A stretch of 64,000 nucleotides of DNA, from positions 186,001 to 250,000 of the forward strand of contig NZ_QRHC01000005.1 of assembly GCF_003415655.1 (NCBI RefSeq), written 5' to 3'. The translations under genes and the position numbers were made by a program. Source of the stretch: Vibrio maerlii (GTDB lineage: Bacteria; Pseudomonadota; Gammaproteobacteria; Enterobacterales; Vibrionaceae). Below are positions 17,847 to 27,387 of this stretch, piece by piece (position 1 is the first letter of the stretch; every line of letters starts with the position of its first letter). The notes under the pieces were generated by a model that ran no database searches, was not told where the DNA came from, and was given only the letters and a program-made list of their open reading frames with translations.

Positions 17847-17872
17847 CTTCGGCAAAATCCAGCTCAAAAGAC

Positions 17873-18259
17873 CTAGTCTAATTCGAGGTCTTTTGCTTCA
17901 ACTTCGATACCCAACTCGGTACGTTTTCTCTTACTTAGACCAAGTGCAACTAATCGATAGGACTCGGATAAATAATATTCGAGTTCTTCATCAAGACTGC
18001 CACCCGTATCAATTTGTTGAATCCATTTCATCCCACGTGAAGCAAAGTATGGTGCGGGAATATAGCCTTCACTGTCACTTAAAAAATCGAAGTTAAGCGG
18101 CGATGTCTTGAAAGTATAAGCGGGCGTTCCTTTTTTAGTGGTGAAACCGATCGCGAACACCTTCCCTCCTACTTTCCATACTTCTGAGTCACCCCACTGA
18201 ACAACATGTGATGTTGCTGCAAATTGACTGCAAAACTGGTTGAACGCATCTAGGTTCAT
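17873..18259 (-). CDS. MmcQ/YjbR-family protein
   Basis: 128 residues with the YjbR (CyaY-like fold) layout: MNLDAFNQFCSQFAATSHVVQWGDSEVWKVGGKVFAIG, then a TSPLNFDFLSDSEGYIPAPYFASRGMKWIQ segment and a C-terminal helix (SYRLVALGLSKRKR). The family is often called a DNA-binding protein, with no defined role. I start at the ATG at 18259, which has AGGGATTTGAG ahead; the 23 upstream residues in the longer frame look spurious. It converges on the kinase gene with a 26-bp gap. Confidence 0.85.
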   Translation of the reverse strand: MNLDAFNQFCSQFAATSHVVQWGDSEVWKVGGKVFAIGFTTKKGTPAYTFKTSPLNFDFLSDSEGYIPAPYFASRGMKWIQQIDTGGSLDEELEYYLSESYRLVALGLSKRKRTELGIEVEAKDLELD

Positions 18260-18457
18260 CTCAAATCCCTTTAACCCTATGAATATTCTAGTTATAGCTT
18301 GTTTGCACGTAAGCCACAATATTGGCAAATTCTAACTATGAACTTGCTCATCCAACACTACGCATTAGCTATTAGACTTAAGTCTTATTGAGCATCTTGG
18401 TGAAGAAAGATAAATTCATTCCAAACACAATAACCGTGTCACAAGAAGGATACTCTC

Positions 18458-18619
18458 ATGGTTAATGATACAACTTACAGCATGGCTATCGATCTATTGT
18501 GCTGTCACCTAGGTTTATCAGAAGACGAAGCACGCGACCAATTAGGGCTAGAGTCTGATCAAGCACTACAACAACGCATTACAGAAACCCAAGAAGCATT
18601 ATTGGGCTTACAAGACTAG
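18458..18619 (+). CDS. Small 53-residue protein of unknown function
   Basis: ATG at 18458 behind AAGAAGGA, then 53 codons and TAG. The product begins MVNDTTYSMAIDLLCCHLG and continues with two acidic amphipathic helices (SEDEARDQLGLES, DQALQQRITETQEALLGLQ). Good ribosome-binding site, codon use like the neighbours and a strong terminator 22 bp downstream support a real gene. I do not recognise the family. Confidence 0.7.
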   Translation: MVNDTTYSMAIDLLCCHLGLSEDEARDQLGLESDQALQQRITETQEALLGLQD

Positions 18620-18640
18620 TAGTGGCTTCATCAGAACGAA

Positions 18641-18670
18641 AAGGGCTGCCAAATACGTTTGGCAGCCCTT
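18641..18670. terminator. Convergent terminator between the small gene and bioD
   Basis: Perfect 13-bp arms AAGGGCTGCCAAA and its complement around TACG; short T-rich stretches lie on both sides (TTTTCG on the minus strand). Confidence 0.8.
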
Positions 18671-18694
18671 AATCTTTATCCCGTTTGGGTAAGA

Positions 18695-19378
18695 TTATTC
18701 GGCTAGAATAGAATCTAACTTGATGTACTTACCTAGATCGCGGCTCTTAGCTCTTGGAATATAAGGGATCTCGCCTAGCTTTGGCGCCCCCATTTGCTTC
18801 TCAAGTAGTGCAATAATCTCAGCATAATGTTCTGTGCCAGGGTTAATTCGGTTTGCAACCCAGCCAACCACATTCAAGCCATCGTTACGAATGGCTTCTG
18901 CTGTCAAAATAGCGTGGCTCAAACAGCCGAGCTTGATGCCGACAACAAGTACAACAGGTAGTTGTTCTTTCTTCACCCAGCTCGATAGATAATCTGTATC
19001 TGAGATTGGCACACGCCAACCACCAGCACCTTCCACAAGAACAATATCTGAGTTTTCTTTGTGTTCATCAAGTTTGCTAGTGATAACGTCTTGCTCAATC
19101 TCCACTCCATCACACTTAGCAGCAAAGTGCGGAGATGCAGGTACTTTCAATGCGTATGGATTGACATCATCGTATTTTAGATCAAGGGTTGCTGCTTCTT
19201 GTAAATGAAGTGCATCTGAGTTTCTCAAACCTTCAGCTGTTTCTTCACAACCTGCTGCCACAGGTTTATAACCGATGGTCTTAAGACCCTTAGCGCCAAG
19301 AGCTTGTAGTATTGCTTTTGATACTACAGTTTTGCCTACTTCGGTATCCGTACCGGCAACAAAAAAAGCATTCATCAT
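18695..19378 (-). CDS. bioD: Dethiobiotin synthetase
   Basis: 227 residues; ATP-dependent carboxylation of 7,8-diaminopelargonate to dethiobiotin. The P-loop-like GTDTEVGKT lies near residue 8, with the downstream [12 protein letters not shown] and YKPVAAG blocks. The start at 19378 (ATGATGAATGC) overlaps the bioC stop in an ATGA arrangement, so translation is coupled; the next ATG three bases on is also possible. Last gene of bioBFCD. Confidence 0.95.
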   Translation of the reverse strand: MMNAFFVAGTDTEVGKTVVSKAILQALGAKGLKTIGYKPVAAGCEETAEGLRNSDALHLQEAATLDLKYDDVNPYALKVPASPHFAAKCDGVEIEQDVITSKLDEHKENSDIVLVEGAGGWRVPISDTDYLSSWVKKEQLPVVLVVGIKLGCLSHAILTAEAIRNDGLNVVGWVANRINPGTEHYAEIIALLEKQMGAPKLGEIPYIPRAKSRDLGKYIKLDSILAE

Positions 19379-20187
19379 AATTGAATGACCCCTAAACAAA
19401 CGTGATAAGTCGCTGGTAGACGACCTTGAGAGTTTTGAAAACGTGAGTAAGCCTTCTCGACAGAGTTGAGAACTTGTCGACTTGCTAACCCCTGCGAACG
19501 ACCAGAAACATGGGTTGCCCCGATCCCCTTAAGGTCTCGCATGAGTTCAAGTGCTCGATCATACCAGAGCGTAATGTGCGGCAAGTCTAGTTGATAGTTT
19601 TGGCAACCTGATTGCGCTAACGCAATTTTTATGGCTTTTTCGCTAAGAAACTGATTTACATGTTGATATGAATCAATTTCGCTCCAAGCTTCAGATAGCT
19701 CAAACAACGAACCCTCAACCAAGGTAGAGAAAACACAATGGCCGCCTTGCTTAGTCACACGTTTAATTTCATTTAAGGGAATCGCTAAGTCGTCACACCA
19801 TTGTAGCGCTAAGCTAGAAAACACTAAGTCAAATTGATTGGCTTCAAAAGGAAGGTTTTCTGCGTCCGCCAGCTGATAGGAGATATGCGGTTGGTTGTCA
19901 CACCTGATCTTTGCTTGCTGTAACATATCGGCAGATAAATCGGCGCACGTCACTCGAGCACCTCTCTCTGCCAGCTTTTTAGAAAAGTATCCAGTACCAC
20001 ACCCTAGATCTAAAACCTCATAACCAGTAAGCGATGAAGGCAATTTATCCAACAGGCGACGTCCAACATCACGCTGGAACTCAGCATGACGGTCGTAAGT
20101 GTGTGCAGCCCGACCAAACGCACATGCAATGGCTTGCTTATCTGCATAGACTAATGCATCGTCGAACTTAAACGCGTTGTTCGTCAT
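19375..20187 (-). CDS. bioC: Malonyl-ACP O-methyltransferase
   Basis: 270 residues of a class I SAM methyltransferase. SAM motif I is [20 protein letters not shown] near residue 60, followed by VTCADLS and an ADAENLPF motif. BioC methylates malonyl-ACP to let the fatty-acid cycle build the pimelate moiety of biotin. The TAA of bioF abuts the ATG directly. Confidence 0.94.
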   Translation of the reverse strand: MTNNAFKFDDALVYADKQAIACAFGRAAHTYDRHAEFQRDVGRRLLDKLPSSLTGYEVLDLGCGTGYFSKKLAERGARVTCADLSADMLQQAKIRCDNQPHISYQLADAENLPFEANQFDLVFSSLALQWCDDLAIPLNEIKRVTKQGGHCVFSTLVEGSLFELSEAWSEIDSYQHVNQFLSEKAIKIALAQSGCQNYQLDLPHITLWYDRALELMRDLKGIGATHVSGRSQGLASRQVLNSVEKAYSRFQNSQGRLPATYHVCLGVIQL

Positions 20188-21345
20188 TTATGCCGTATCT
20201 CCCTGAAACCTTAAGCAGCTTTCCGCCAGCTTATCGATGTCACTAACCTGATGATTAGCGGTAAGTGTGATCCTGAGTCGAGCTGTGCCGTTCGGCACTG
20301 TCGGTGGACGAATTGCCGTCACCCATAACCCGCAAGATTTTAAGGACGTAGCTAGCTTCACCGCTCTTTCCGAACCACCAATGAGCAATGGTTTGATTGG
20401 CGTCGATGTCTGCTGATAACCACGAATCTCCCGCATTTTATGGTCATATCGTTCATTGAGTTCGAGTAGCTTGTCTCGACGCCACTGCTGAGTTTTGATC
20501 ATGTCCACGGCATGGGAGAGTGCATAAGCTTGAGAAGGTGGGATAGCAGTCGAATAGACATGATGTCGGGCAAACTGAGTGAGATAGTCACCCGTTAGTG
20601 AATCACACATGATCGCGGCACCAGAGAGGCCAAATGCCTTACCAAATGTCACCACCAAGATATTGGGACGAACATCAACTGCATCACAACTACCACGCCC
20701 TGCTTCACCTAGGACTCCTATCCCGTGAGCATCGTCAACAGCTAGCCAAGCGCTACTAGTACTGGTCAGTTCGGCTAGATGTTTCAACGGCGCTCTATCA
20801 CCATCCATACTAAATACGCCTTCCGTAACTACTAGTGCGGCTGTATCTGAACTTTTAGAGCTGACTATTGATGAACAATGAGCAATATCGTTGTGCCTGA
20901 AACGTTTCATTGTAGCAGGCGACAACATCCCCGCCTCCATCAAAGAGGCGTGATTAAGCTTGTCTTGCAGTAACAGGTCACCCTTGTCTAGCATCGAAAA
21001 TAACAAAGCCTGATTTGCGCTAAAGCCTGAGCCAAATAGAACTGCTCGCTCATAGCCCAGCCAGTCACAAAGTTTATTCTCAAGATGTTGATGTACTGAG
21101 CTAAAGCCCGTCACGAGAGGTGATGCACCGCTACCGACACCGTACTTATCAATACCAGACTGCCAAGCTTTACCAAGCTCTTGAGAAGTCGCTAAACCCA
21201 AGTAGTCGTTGCTCGAAAAGTTAACGTATCGCTCGCCCGACTGTTCAAACACCGTTTTGTTGCCATCGGTTAACGGGGCAAGTTGACGATTCAACCCTTG
21301 CTCTCGACGAGAGTCGAGAACAGCTTGTATCCTAGATCTAAACAC
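20188..21345 (-). CDS. bioF: 8-amino-7-oxononanoate synthase
   Basis: 385 residues from a GTG at 21345 ([17 protein letters not shown]), matching the usual family length and start; the longer frame adds 18 residues inside bioB. PLP enzyme joining pimeloyl-ACP with alanine. It shows the [11 protein letters not shown] block, [15 protein letters not shown] and the PLP lysine in [10 protein letters not shown]. It overlaps the bioB stop by eight bases, so translation is probably coupled. Confidence 0.94.
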   Translation of the reverse strand: MFRSRIQAVLDSRREQGLNRQLAPLTDGNKTVFEQSGERYVNFSSNDYLGLATSQELGKAWQSGIDKYGVGSGASPLVTGFSSVHQHLENKLCDWLGYERAVLFGSGFSANQALLFSMLDKGDLLLQDKLNHASLMEAGMLSPATMKRFRHNDIAHCSSIVSSKSSDTAALVVTEGVFSMDGDRAPLKHLAELTSTSSAWLAVDDAHGIGVLGEAGRGSCDAVDVRPNILVVTFGKAFGLSGAAIMCDSLTGDYLTQFARHHVYSTAIPPSQAYALSHAVDMIKTQQWRRDKLLELNERYDHKMREIRGYQQTSTPIKPLLIGGSERAVKLATSLKSCGLWVTAIRPPTVPNGTARLRITLTANHQVSDIDKLAESCLRFQGDTA

Positions 21346-22390
21346 TTGCGTCGTAAAAAATATCGTCTTTAGTCGGGCGCGCTGCAACGCGCTCGACAAC
21401 TTGGTCTAACAGTTCATTCTCTTGGATTTCATCAGGTTTTTGCGATACCTGCTGACTATTGATACCCAGCTTCTTAAACAGCTGCATATCAGTATCTTCA
21501 TCTGGGTTTGGAGTGGTTAGTAGCTTACATCCATAAAAAATAGAATTGGCACCAGCCATAAAGCACAGGGCTTGCATCTGTTCATTCATATTTTCACGAC
21601 CGGCTGACAGGCGAACCGCAGAATTGGGCATCATAATTCGTGCAATAGCGATCAAGCGAATGAAATCAAACGGCTCTACATCGTCAACATCTTCCATTGG
21701 TGTGCCTTTTACTTTAACCAACATATTGATTGGCACACTCTCTGGATGAGCCGGCAAGTTAGCTAGTTCAACAAGCAGGCCTGCACGGTCGTTGGTACTT
21801 TCACCCATACCGATAATACCACCAGAGCAAATTTTCATCCCGGCATCGCGTACGTGAGACAGTGTGTCGAGTCGATCTTGGTAAGTACGAGTAGTAATGA
21901 TGTTGCCGTAAAACTCAGGCGAAGTGTCAAGGTTATGGTTGTAGTAATCCAAACCTGCATCTGACAAAGTCTGTGCCTGCTCAGGAGTTAGCATACCAAG
22001 CGTCATGCAGGTCTCTAGCCCCATCTCTTTTACACCCTGAATCATCTGAGTAAGGTGTGCCATGTCCCGCTCTTTTGGATTCTTCCAAGCGGCACCCATA
22101 CAAAAGCGTGTTGAGCCAGAGTTTTTCGCTTTTAGTGCTGCGTCAAGTACACGTTCCACTTCCATCAGACGCTCTTTATCGATATCAGTTCGATAGTGGG
22201 CACTCTGCGGACAGTATTTGCAATCCTCTGGACACGCACCTGTCTTAATGGAAAGCAGCGTACTGACTTGGACATGATTGTGTTGTTGAAATTGACGATG
22301 TACCAACTGTGCTTCAAACAGCAGATCCATAAATGGTTTTTCAAGCAGAGAACGGACTTCTTCGACAGTCCAATTGTGACGAACTTCCAC
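21338..22390 (-). CDS. bioB: Biotin synthase
   Basis: 350 residues, radical-SAM enzyme that inserts sulfur into dethiobiotin. The [4Fe-4S] ligands C53, C57 and C60 lie in CPEDCKYC; the [13 protein letters not shown] and RLSAGRENM (second-cluster arginine) blocks are present. Starts with GTG behind AAGGA. First gene of the leftward bio operon, facing bioA across the BirA operator. Confidence 0.96.
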   Translation of the reverse strand: MEVRHNWTVEEVRSLLEKPFMDLLFEAQLVHRQFQQHNHVQVSTLLSIKTGACPEDCKYCPQSAHYRTDIDKERLMEVERVLDAALKAKNSGSTRFCMGAAWKNPKERDMAHLTQMIQGVKEMGLETCMTLGMLTPEQAQTLSDAGLDYYNHNLDTSPEFYGNIITTRTYQDRLDTLSHVRDAGMKICSGGIIGMGESTNDRAGLLVELANLPAHPESVPINMLVKVKGTPMEDVDDVEPFDFIRLIAIARIMMPNSAVRLSAGRENMNEQMQALCFMAGANSIFYGCKLLTTPNPDEDTDMQLFKKLGINSQQVSQKPDEIQENELLDQVVERVAARPTKDDIFYDASV

Positions 22391-22466
22391 AGGGCTTCCT
22401 TATTTTGGTCGATTGACCGTTAATTTTGGTTGTAATTCTATTTTTGACTAGTGCTCCGACTTGGCT

Positions 22467-22489
22467 AGTCTACCGACAAGCGGTAGACT
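22467..22489. repeat. Inverted repeat abutting the BirA operator
   Basis: Perfect 9-bp arms AGTCTACCG / CGGTAGACT around ACAAG, overlapping the left edge of the BirA site by two bases. A second pair, GACTAG (22446) and CTAGTC (22465), nests into its left arm. Function unknown; see findings. Confidence 0.7.
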
Positions 22490-22521
22490 GTCAACACAAA
22501 GAAAACACATAAGGTTTACAT
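22488..22521. promoter_or_regulatory. BirA operator between bioB and bioA
   Basis: Left arm CTGTCAACA and right arm GGTTTACAT separated by 16 bp, matching the E. coli bio operator plan TTGTAAACC-N16-GGTTTACAA (6 of 9 and 8 of 9). In E. coli the biotin-bound BirA dimer represses both divergent promoters here. Confidence 0.75.
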
Positions 22522-22560
22522 GTGATTAATATTCACACAAACCAATAAACGGAAGCTCAC

Positions 22561-23841
22561 ATGGATCTCGCCTTCGATCGCCAGCATATCTGGCATCCTT
22601 ACACCTCAACACTTACACCTCTGACCTGTTACCCAGTTACATCAGCAAAAGGCGTCTACATAGAGCTTGAGGATGGAAAACAACTCGTGGATGGAATGTC
22701 CTCTTGGTGGTCAACCATCCATGGATATAATCATCCTGTATTGAATGAAGCCGCTCATGGGCAAATCGATAAAGTTTCTCATGTCATGTTTGGTGGTATG
22801 ACGCATCAACCAGCGATCGACTTATGTAAGAAGTTACTCAAACTAGCACCAAGCAACCTTGAGCACGTTTTCTTAGCGGATTCTGGTTCGGTATCGGTTG
22901 AGGTGAGCCTAAAGATGGCACTTCAATATTGGCACGCAAAAGGGACACCACGTTCTAAATTTTTAACGCTTCGAGATGGTTATCATGGGGATACATTTGC
23001 AGCGATGTCTGTCACCGACCCAGACAACTCGATGCACTCCTTATACAAAGGTTTCTTACCCGAGCATATCTTTGCAAAATCTCCTCAGTGTGGTTTTTGG
23101 CATGAGTGGCACGAATCAGACATCGACGACTTTAAACATAAGATTTCGCAACACAATGATGAGATCGCCGCAGTTATCCTTGAGCCTATCGTCCAAGGTG
23201 CCGGAGGTATGCGTATTTATCATCCCGAGTTCTTACGTAGAGTGAGAGCACTATGCGATGAACACAATGTATTGCTCATTCTGGATGAAATCGCTACTGG
23301 CTTTGGTCGTACTGGTAAACTTTTCGCCTGTGAGCATGCCGACGTTCAACCAGATATTCTATGCCTAGGTAAAGCGTTAACCGGCGGCTACATGACTTTA
23401 TCTGCGACACTAGCGAGTAAAAATGTTGCCGATACCGTTTGTGGGGGGGAAGCCGGCTGCTTTATGCACGGTCCAACCTTCATGGGTAACCCACTAGCCT
23501 GTGCTGTGGGCAGCGCAAGTTTGTCTTTGATAGAAGAAGAAAACTGGCAAGCTCAAACCAACATGATTGAGCATCAGTTCGCAACTCGATTACCTAAACT
23601 CCGACAATACTCGCAAGTCAAAGATATTCGTTGGCTAGGAGCAATCGGCGTGGTTGAGACTCATCACCCAGTAAATATGGAAGCGATCCAAGCACTGTTC
23701 GTTGAACAAGGCGTATGGATAAGACCATTCGGTCGATTGATCTACATGATGCCCCCATTCATTAGCGAGCAGGAACATATTGGTAAGCTGGTTGACGCAA
23801 TAGAAATAGCGCTGCAAACAGAAGACTGTTTTCAAAGCTGA
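22561..23841 (+). CDS. bioA: Adenosylmethionine-8-amino-7-oxononanoate aminotransferase
   Basis: 426 residues, class III PLP aminotransferase using SAM as amino donor to make 7,8-diaminopelargonate. Visible: HIWHPYTS, the DGMSSWWSTIHGYNHP block, LILDEIATGFGRTGK and the PLP lysine K271 in CLGKALTGGY. ATG with GGAAGC ahead. Divergent from bioBFCD. Confidence 0.96.
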   Translation: MDLAFDRQHIWHPYTSTLTPLTCYPVTSAKGVYIELEDGKQLVDGMSSWWSTIHGYNHPVLNEAAHGQIDKVSHVMFGGMTHQPAIDLCKKLLKLAPSNLEHVFLADSGSVSVEVSLKMALQYWHAKGTPRSKFLTLRDGYHGDTFAAMSVTDPDNSMHSLYKGFLPEHIFAKSPQCGFWHEWHESDIDDFKHKISQHNDEIAAVILEPIVQGAGGMRIYHPEFLRRVRALCDEHNVLLILDEIATGFGRTGKLFACEHADVQPDILCLGKALTGGYMTLSATLASKNVADTVCGGEAGCFMHGPTFMGNPLACAVGSASLSLIEEENWQAQTNMIEHQFATRLPKLRQYSQVKDIRWLGAIGVVETHHPVNMEAIQALFVEQGVWIRPFGRLIYMMPPFISEQEHIGKLVDAIEIALQTEDCFQS

Positions 23842-23871
23842 AGCAGTATTTTTGAACAAAGCTGAGCACTA

Positions 23872-23921
23872 TAGCCCTATCGTCTTTCCCTCATTAGGTT
23901 AAGAGTGTGTTGATAGGGCTA
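23872..23921. terminator. Long-loop inverted repeat between bioA and the phosphatase gene
   Basis: Perfect 10-bp arms TAGCCCTATC / GATAGGGCTA with a 30-nt loop, sited between two converging genes. There is no strong T run, so its role as a terminator is uncertain. Confidence 0.4.
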
Positions 23922-23930
23922 AAGTAGAGC

Positions 23931-24380
23931 CTAAAGGTTACGCAGTATATTTTCGCTCGCTTCTTCAATCAGATCGAGAACAAGCTCGAATTCCTGATCT
24001 CCACCGTAGTATGGATCCGGAATTTCGTTATAGCTGCTCTGTGAATGACTCAAAAAAAGGGACAATTTATGTCTTAAGTGTTCTGGGCAGATGTCGGTCA
24101 GATCGGCTAAGTTCGCTTTGTCTGCGGCAAGTATATAGTCAAAATAATCAAAGTCTTCTGAGACCACTTTGCGGGAGTGAATGCCCTTAAAAGAATAGCC
24201 TCGTGCTTCGCCAGCGGCTTTCGAACGCGAGTCTGGAGAGTTACCTTGATGAAAACCAATCGTACCAGCGGAATCAACTTCGATGGAAATCCCTAATTCT
24301 TGACTCTTCGCTCGTAAAACTGCCTCACCTGTTGGTGAGCGGCATATATTGCCCATACAAACCACTAATATTTTCTTCAT
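23931..24380 (-). CDS. Low-molecular-weight protein tyrosine phosphatase
   Basis: 149 residues with the CX5R P-loop CMGNICRSP (nucleophile C8 or nearby) and the general-acid DPYYGG near residue 127, both diagnostic. In bacteria such enzymes often dephosphorylate exopolysaccharide tyrosine kinases, but no wzc or export gene lies nearby, so this is the stand-alone type. The start at 24380 follows AGGTAGG; a GTG two codons upstream is possible. Confidence 0.93.
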   Translation of the reverse strand: MKKILVVCMGNICRSPTGEAVLRAKSQELGISIEVDSAGTIGFHQGNSPDSRSKAAGEARGYSFKGIHSRKVVSEDFDYFDYILAADKANLADLTDICPEHLRHKLSLFLSHSQSSYNEIPDPYYGGDQEFELVLDLIEEASENILRNL

Positions 24381-24508
24381 AGACACCTACCTAAAACTGT
24401 CTCCTTAAAAATCTTATACCCTGATTTTATTGGGGTTTTAGACTTCTTCAAATTCATTTCAATTACGTTATGATAGACAGATTATTCGCGAATCAGCAAG
24501 GACTCCGC

Positions 24509-25114
24509 ATGTCAGTCGAAGACAATAAAGAATCACGTCACAAAGCTCGCCAACAAAAAGTAAAAGAACAAGTTGATGCTAAGGTCGCCGCAGCTCAAGA
24601 AGAGAAAGGGTTACTACTTATCATCACAGGAAACGGTAAAGGTAAATCCACATCTGGATTTGGCACGATAGCTCGAGCGGTTGGCCATAATAAGAAAGCA
24701 GCAGTTGCTCAGTTCATTAAAGGTACGTGGGCAAATGGCGAACGTAACCTATTAGAGAAGCTTGGCGTTGAATTTCACGTTATGGCGACAGGCTTTACCT
24801 GGGAAACTCAAAACAAAGCGGCTGATACTGAAGCGGCACAAAAGGTTTGGCAAGAATGTAAGCGTTTGCTCACCGATGAGTCCATCGATGTCATCCTGTT
24901 TGACGAACTCACATACATGGTAAGTTACGGCTACATTGATTTAGATGAAGTGGTCGAAGCGCTAAGCAATCGTCCTAAAATGCAGTCCGTTATTATCACC
25001 GGCCGTGGCGCGCATAGAACTCTAATTGAAATGGCCGATACGGTGTCTGAAGTGAAGAATGTAAAACACGCTTTTGAAAGTGGCGTAAAAGCACTACAGG
25101 GTGTCGATTGGTAG
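24509..25114 (+). CDS. cobO: Cob(I)alamin adenosyltransferase (CobO/BtuR type)
   Basis: 201 residues; transfers adenosyl from ATP to cob(I)alamin. P-loop GNGKGKST near residue 42 and the QFIKGTWANGER, FDELTYMVSYGY and ITGRGAHRTLIEMADTVSE blocks identify it. I start at the ATG at 24509 behind AAGGA; the 13 extra N-terminal residues in the longer frame are not family-like. Its TAG stop is the first part of the octamer array. Confidence 0.94.
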   Translation: MSVEDNKESRHKARQQKVKEQVDAKVAAAQEEKGLLLIITGNGKGKSTSGFGTIARAVGHNKKAAVAQFIKGTWANGERNLLEKLGVEFHVMATGFTWETQNKAADTEAAQKVWQECKRLLTDESIDVILFDELTYMVSYGYIDLDEVVEALSNRPKMQSVIITGRGAHRTLIEMADTVSEVKNVKHAFESGVKALQGVDW

Positions 25115-25248
25115 AGCTAGAGAGCTAGAGAGCTAGAGAGCTAGAGAGCTAGAGAGCTAGAGAGCTAGAGAGCTAGAGAGCTAGAGAGCTAGAGAGCTAG
25201 AGAGCTAGAGAGCTAGAGAGCTAGAGAGCTAGAGAGCTAGAGAGCTAG
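25113..25248. repeat. Octamer tandem array (AGAGCTAG)x17
   Basis: Seventeen perfect copies starting inside the cobO TAG stop codon and ending three bases or so before the terminator. No divergent unit. Because 8 is not a multiple of 3, each frame meets a TAG every 24 nt on both strands. Confidence 0.97.
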
Positions 25249-25257
25249 AGAATTTTG

Positions 25258-25287
25258 AAGGGTTGACGTTTAACGTCAACCCTTTTT
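25258..25287 (+). terminator. Terminator after cobO
   Basis: Arms AAGGGTTGACGTT / AACGTCAACCCTT (13 bp) followed by TTT. Nearly the same hairpin follows the miaE-linked array at 47826. Confidence 0.85.
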
Positions 25288-25352
25288 AGTGCGGTAGATT
25301 AAAGAATCTAGATATCCAATTTTCCAGCAGCGAAGCGATCTCGTTATCTTGA

Positions 25353-25400
25353 AGCGCAGCGCTCTAGCTTTCTAGAGGACGAAGTCCGTTCTAGGTACCT
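25353..25400. repeat. Chain of overlapping micro-palindromes between the array and pyrF
   Basis: Back-to-back small inverted repeats: AGCGC-A-GCGCT (25353-25363), CTCTAG-CTTT-CTAGAG (25362-25377), GGAC-GAA-GTCC (25377-25387) and the palindrome AGGTACCT (25393-25400), which touches the pyrF stop codon. Confidence 0.75.
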
Positions 25401-26094
25401 ATACCAACGTTGCGTTGATGTCAGCCAATACCTGTGCTGGATCTGCCGCTTGTGTAATTGGACGACCGATTACTAGGTAGTCTGAGCCTGCTTGGATGGC
25501 GTCGTATGGAGTCATGATACGCTTCTGATCACCCGCGGCTGAACCTGCTGGACGAATGCCTGGCGTTACTAGTTTGAACTCTTGACCCAGTGCTGATTTA
25601 AGCAAAGATGACTCTTGTGCTGAGCATACCACACCATCTAGGCCTGCATTCTTTGTTAGATTTGCTAGGCGCATAACTTGCTCTTGAGGTTGAACATCAA
25701 GGCCAATACCCGCTAGATCTGCTTGTTCCATGCTAGTGAGCACTGTAACACCAATAAGTAGCGGGCGATCCTTACCATAAGGTTCAATAATCTCTCGAGA
25801 TGCTGCCATCATCTTTTCACCACCGCCAGCATGCACGTTAACCATCCACACACCCATTTCTGCAGCAGCGCGAACAGCTTTAGAACATGTGTTTGGAATA
25901 TCGTGAAACTTAAGGTCTAGGAATACCGAGAACCCACGCTTGTGCAGTTCGCGAACAAACTCAGGACCAAACAGAGTAAACATTTCTTTACCGACTTTTA
26001 GGCGACAAGAGCTTGGGTCAATTCTATCTACAAATGCAAGTGCATCCGCTTGGTTGTCATAATCCAGTGCTACGATTACTTTTTGGTCGACCAT
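25399..26094 (-). CDS. pyrF: Orotidine 5'-phosphate decarboxylase
   Basis: 231 residues; last step of UMP synthesis. The catalytic [11 protein letters not shown] block (Asp-Lys-Asp network) and the C-terminal TPGIRP and YLVIGRPIT blocks are present. ATG at 26094 behind AGGAGAG; the 14 upstream residues are spurious. It follows lapAB on the same strand, as in E. coli. Confidence 0.96.
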   Translation of the reverse strand: MVDQKVIVALDYDNQADALAFVDRIDPSSCRLKVGKEMFTLFGPEFVRELHKRGFSVFLDLKFHDIPNTCSKAVRAAAEMGVWMVNVHAGGGEKMMAASREIIEPYGKDRPLLIGVTVLTSMEQADLAGIGLDVQPQEQVMRLANLTKNAGLDGVVCSAQESSLLKSALGQEFKLVTPGIRPAGSAAGDQKRIMTPYDAIQAGSDYLVIGRPITQAADPAQVLADINATLV

Positions 26095-26192
26095 TTTCTC
26101 TCCTAATGATTCTGAGCTTATAAAAATGCTGCCCAATGGCAGCCTTTACCTAAAAGAAAGCAATGCCCTTGCAAGCATTGCCTTGTTGAAAT

Positions 26193-27362
26193 TTATTCTC
26201 CGTCTAAGCCACGGATCGGCTTAATCGTCCCCCACCCTTTACACGAAGGACAATGCCAGTAAAGAGCATGGGTCGAGAAACCACACTTACGACATCGGTA
26301 ATGCGGCTTCACTTTAAGTTGCTCACCCACCAGTTTCTGTAGGGTGGTTAAGCTGTCTTTTGCCCGCCCCTCTTCCGCCTCAGCTAAATGGTAATCCATC
26401 AGACGATAAAAGCCTTTCATGGTAGGATTTTTTACCAATTGGCGAGTCAATAATTCTTGTGCAGAGGCGGTGTTTTCATGGCTGGCTACCATTTGAGCTA
26501 GCATAAGCTCCGCCGATACCCCAGCCTTACGCTCAATACATGAACGCAGAAACTCAACCAGTTGGTCTTCACGGCCAATATGGTGATAACACTCTGCAAG
26601 GGTTGGTAGTACTTCGCTAATAAAATCGATATCTTGTTCAAGCACACGCTCTAAGTAAGCAATGGTGTCTTGGTACTCTTCATTTTCAAGGCTTAGCTTA
26701 CTGAGCAGAATACTTGCTCGAACACATTTAGGGTCGATATCCAGAGCTTTCTTGAAGTGGCCAATCGCTTTCTTTCGTTGCCCTTCCGATTGCTCTAATA
26801 CCGCCAACTCACAATAGAAATGAGCAATGTTGGACTTCATTCGCTTACGGCCCATTTTTACCAAGATATTGGCGTAATGAATCGCTTTATCCCACTCACG
26901 AGTTTGCTGATAGATGGCAACCAACTGTTGTAAAGCACCTTCCTTATGGTCTGGCTCTTCAACAAGTTGTTCAAAGATTTTCTCTGCTCGATCTAAAAAG
27001 CCAGATACCATGTAATCTTTCGCTAACTGTTGCAGCGCAAGGTTCTTTTGGTCAATCGTTAAGCCTGAGCGGGAGATGAGGTTTTGGTGAATACGAATAG
27101 CGCGGTCTACTTCACCACGAGAGCGGAATAGATTGCCGAGAGCAAGGTGAGTATCGATAGTTTCATTATCGACCTGAAGAAGTTCGATAAAGTGATCAAC
27201 CGCTTTATCCGATTGATCAGAAAGGAGTAGGTTCAGACCCGTCACATATTGACGGGATATCTGGTGTGATTGCTTTTGCTTATCTTGCTGTGCACTTCGA
27301 TTACCCATATACCAGCCATAGGCCGCGGCAATAGGTAACAACAAGAAAAGTAACTCTAACAT
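26193..27362 (-). CDS. lapB: LPS assembly regulator LapB (YciM)
   Basis: 389 residues: an N-terminal membrane helix (about 1-20), about nine TPR motifs (45-345), and a C-terminal rubredoxin-like metal site YRCRKCGF...CPSCKGWG. In E. coli LapB brings LpxC to FtsH for degradation, setting LPS synthesis. Start at 27362, the second of two consecutive possible codons (TTG-ATG). It lies 25 bp after lapA. Confidence 0.95.
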   Translation of the reverse strand: MLELLFLLLPIAAAYGWYMGNRSAQQDKQKQSHQISRQYVTGLNLLLSDQSDKAVDHFIELLQVDNETIDTHLALGNLFRSRGEVDRAIRIHQNLISRSGLTIDQKNLALQQLAKDYMVSGFLDRAEKIFEQLVEEPDHKEGALQQLVAIYQQTREWDKAIHYANILVKMGRKRMKSNIAHFYCELAVLEQSEGQRKKAIGHFKKALDIDPKCVRASILLSKLSLENEEYQDTIAYLERVLEQDIDFISEVLPTLAECYHHIGREDQLVEFLRSCIERKAGVSAELMLAQMVASHENTASAQELLTRQLVKNPTMKGFYRLMDYHLAEAEEGRAKDSLTTLQKLVGEQLKVKPHYRCRKCGFSTHALYWHCPSCKGWGTIKPIRGLDGE

Positions 27363-27387
27363 CAATTAAACCTACAAGAGTCCTTAG

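Noticed and set aside
22561..22570. LMW phosphatase and bioA as one functional unit
   Set aside because: The genes converge and share no promoter; adjacency looks incidental.
24420..24508. Cobalamin riboswitch before cobO
   Set aside because: The gap to the divergent phosphatase gene is too short, and I find no B12-box-like GCCACTG sequence.
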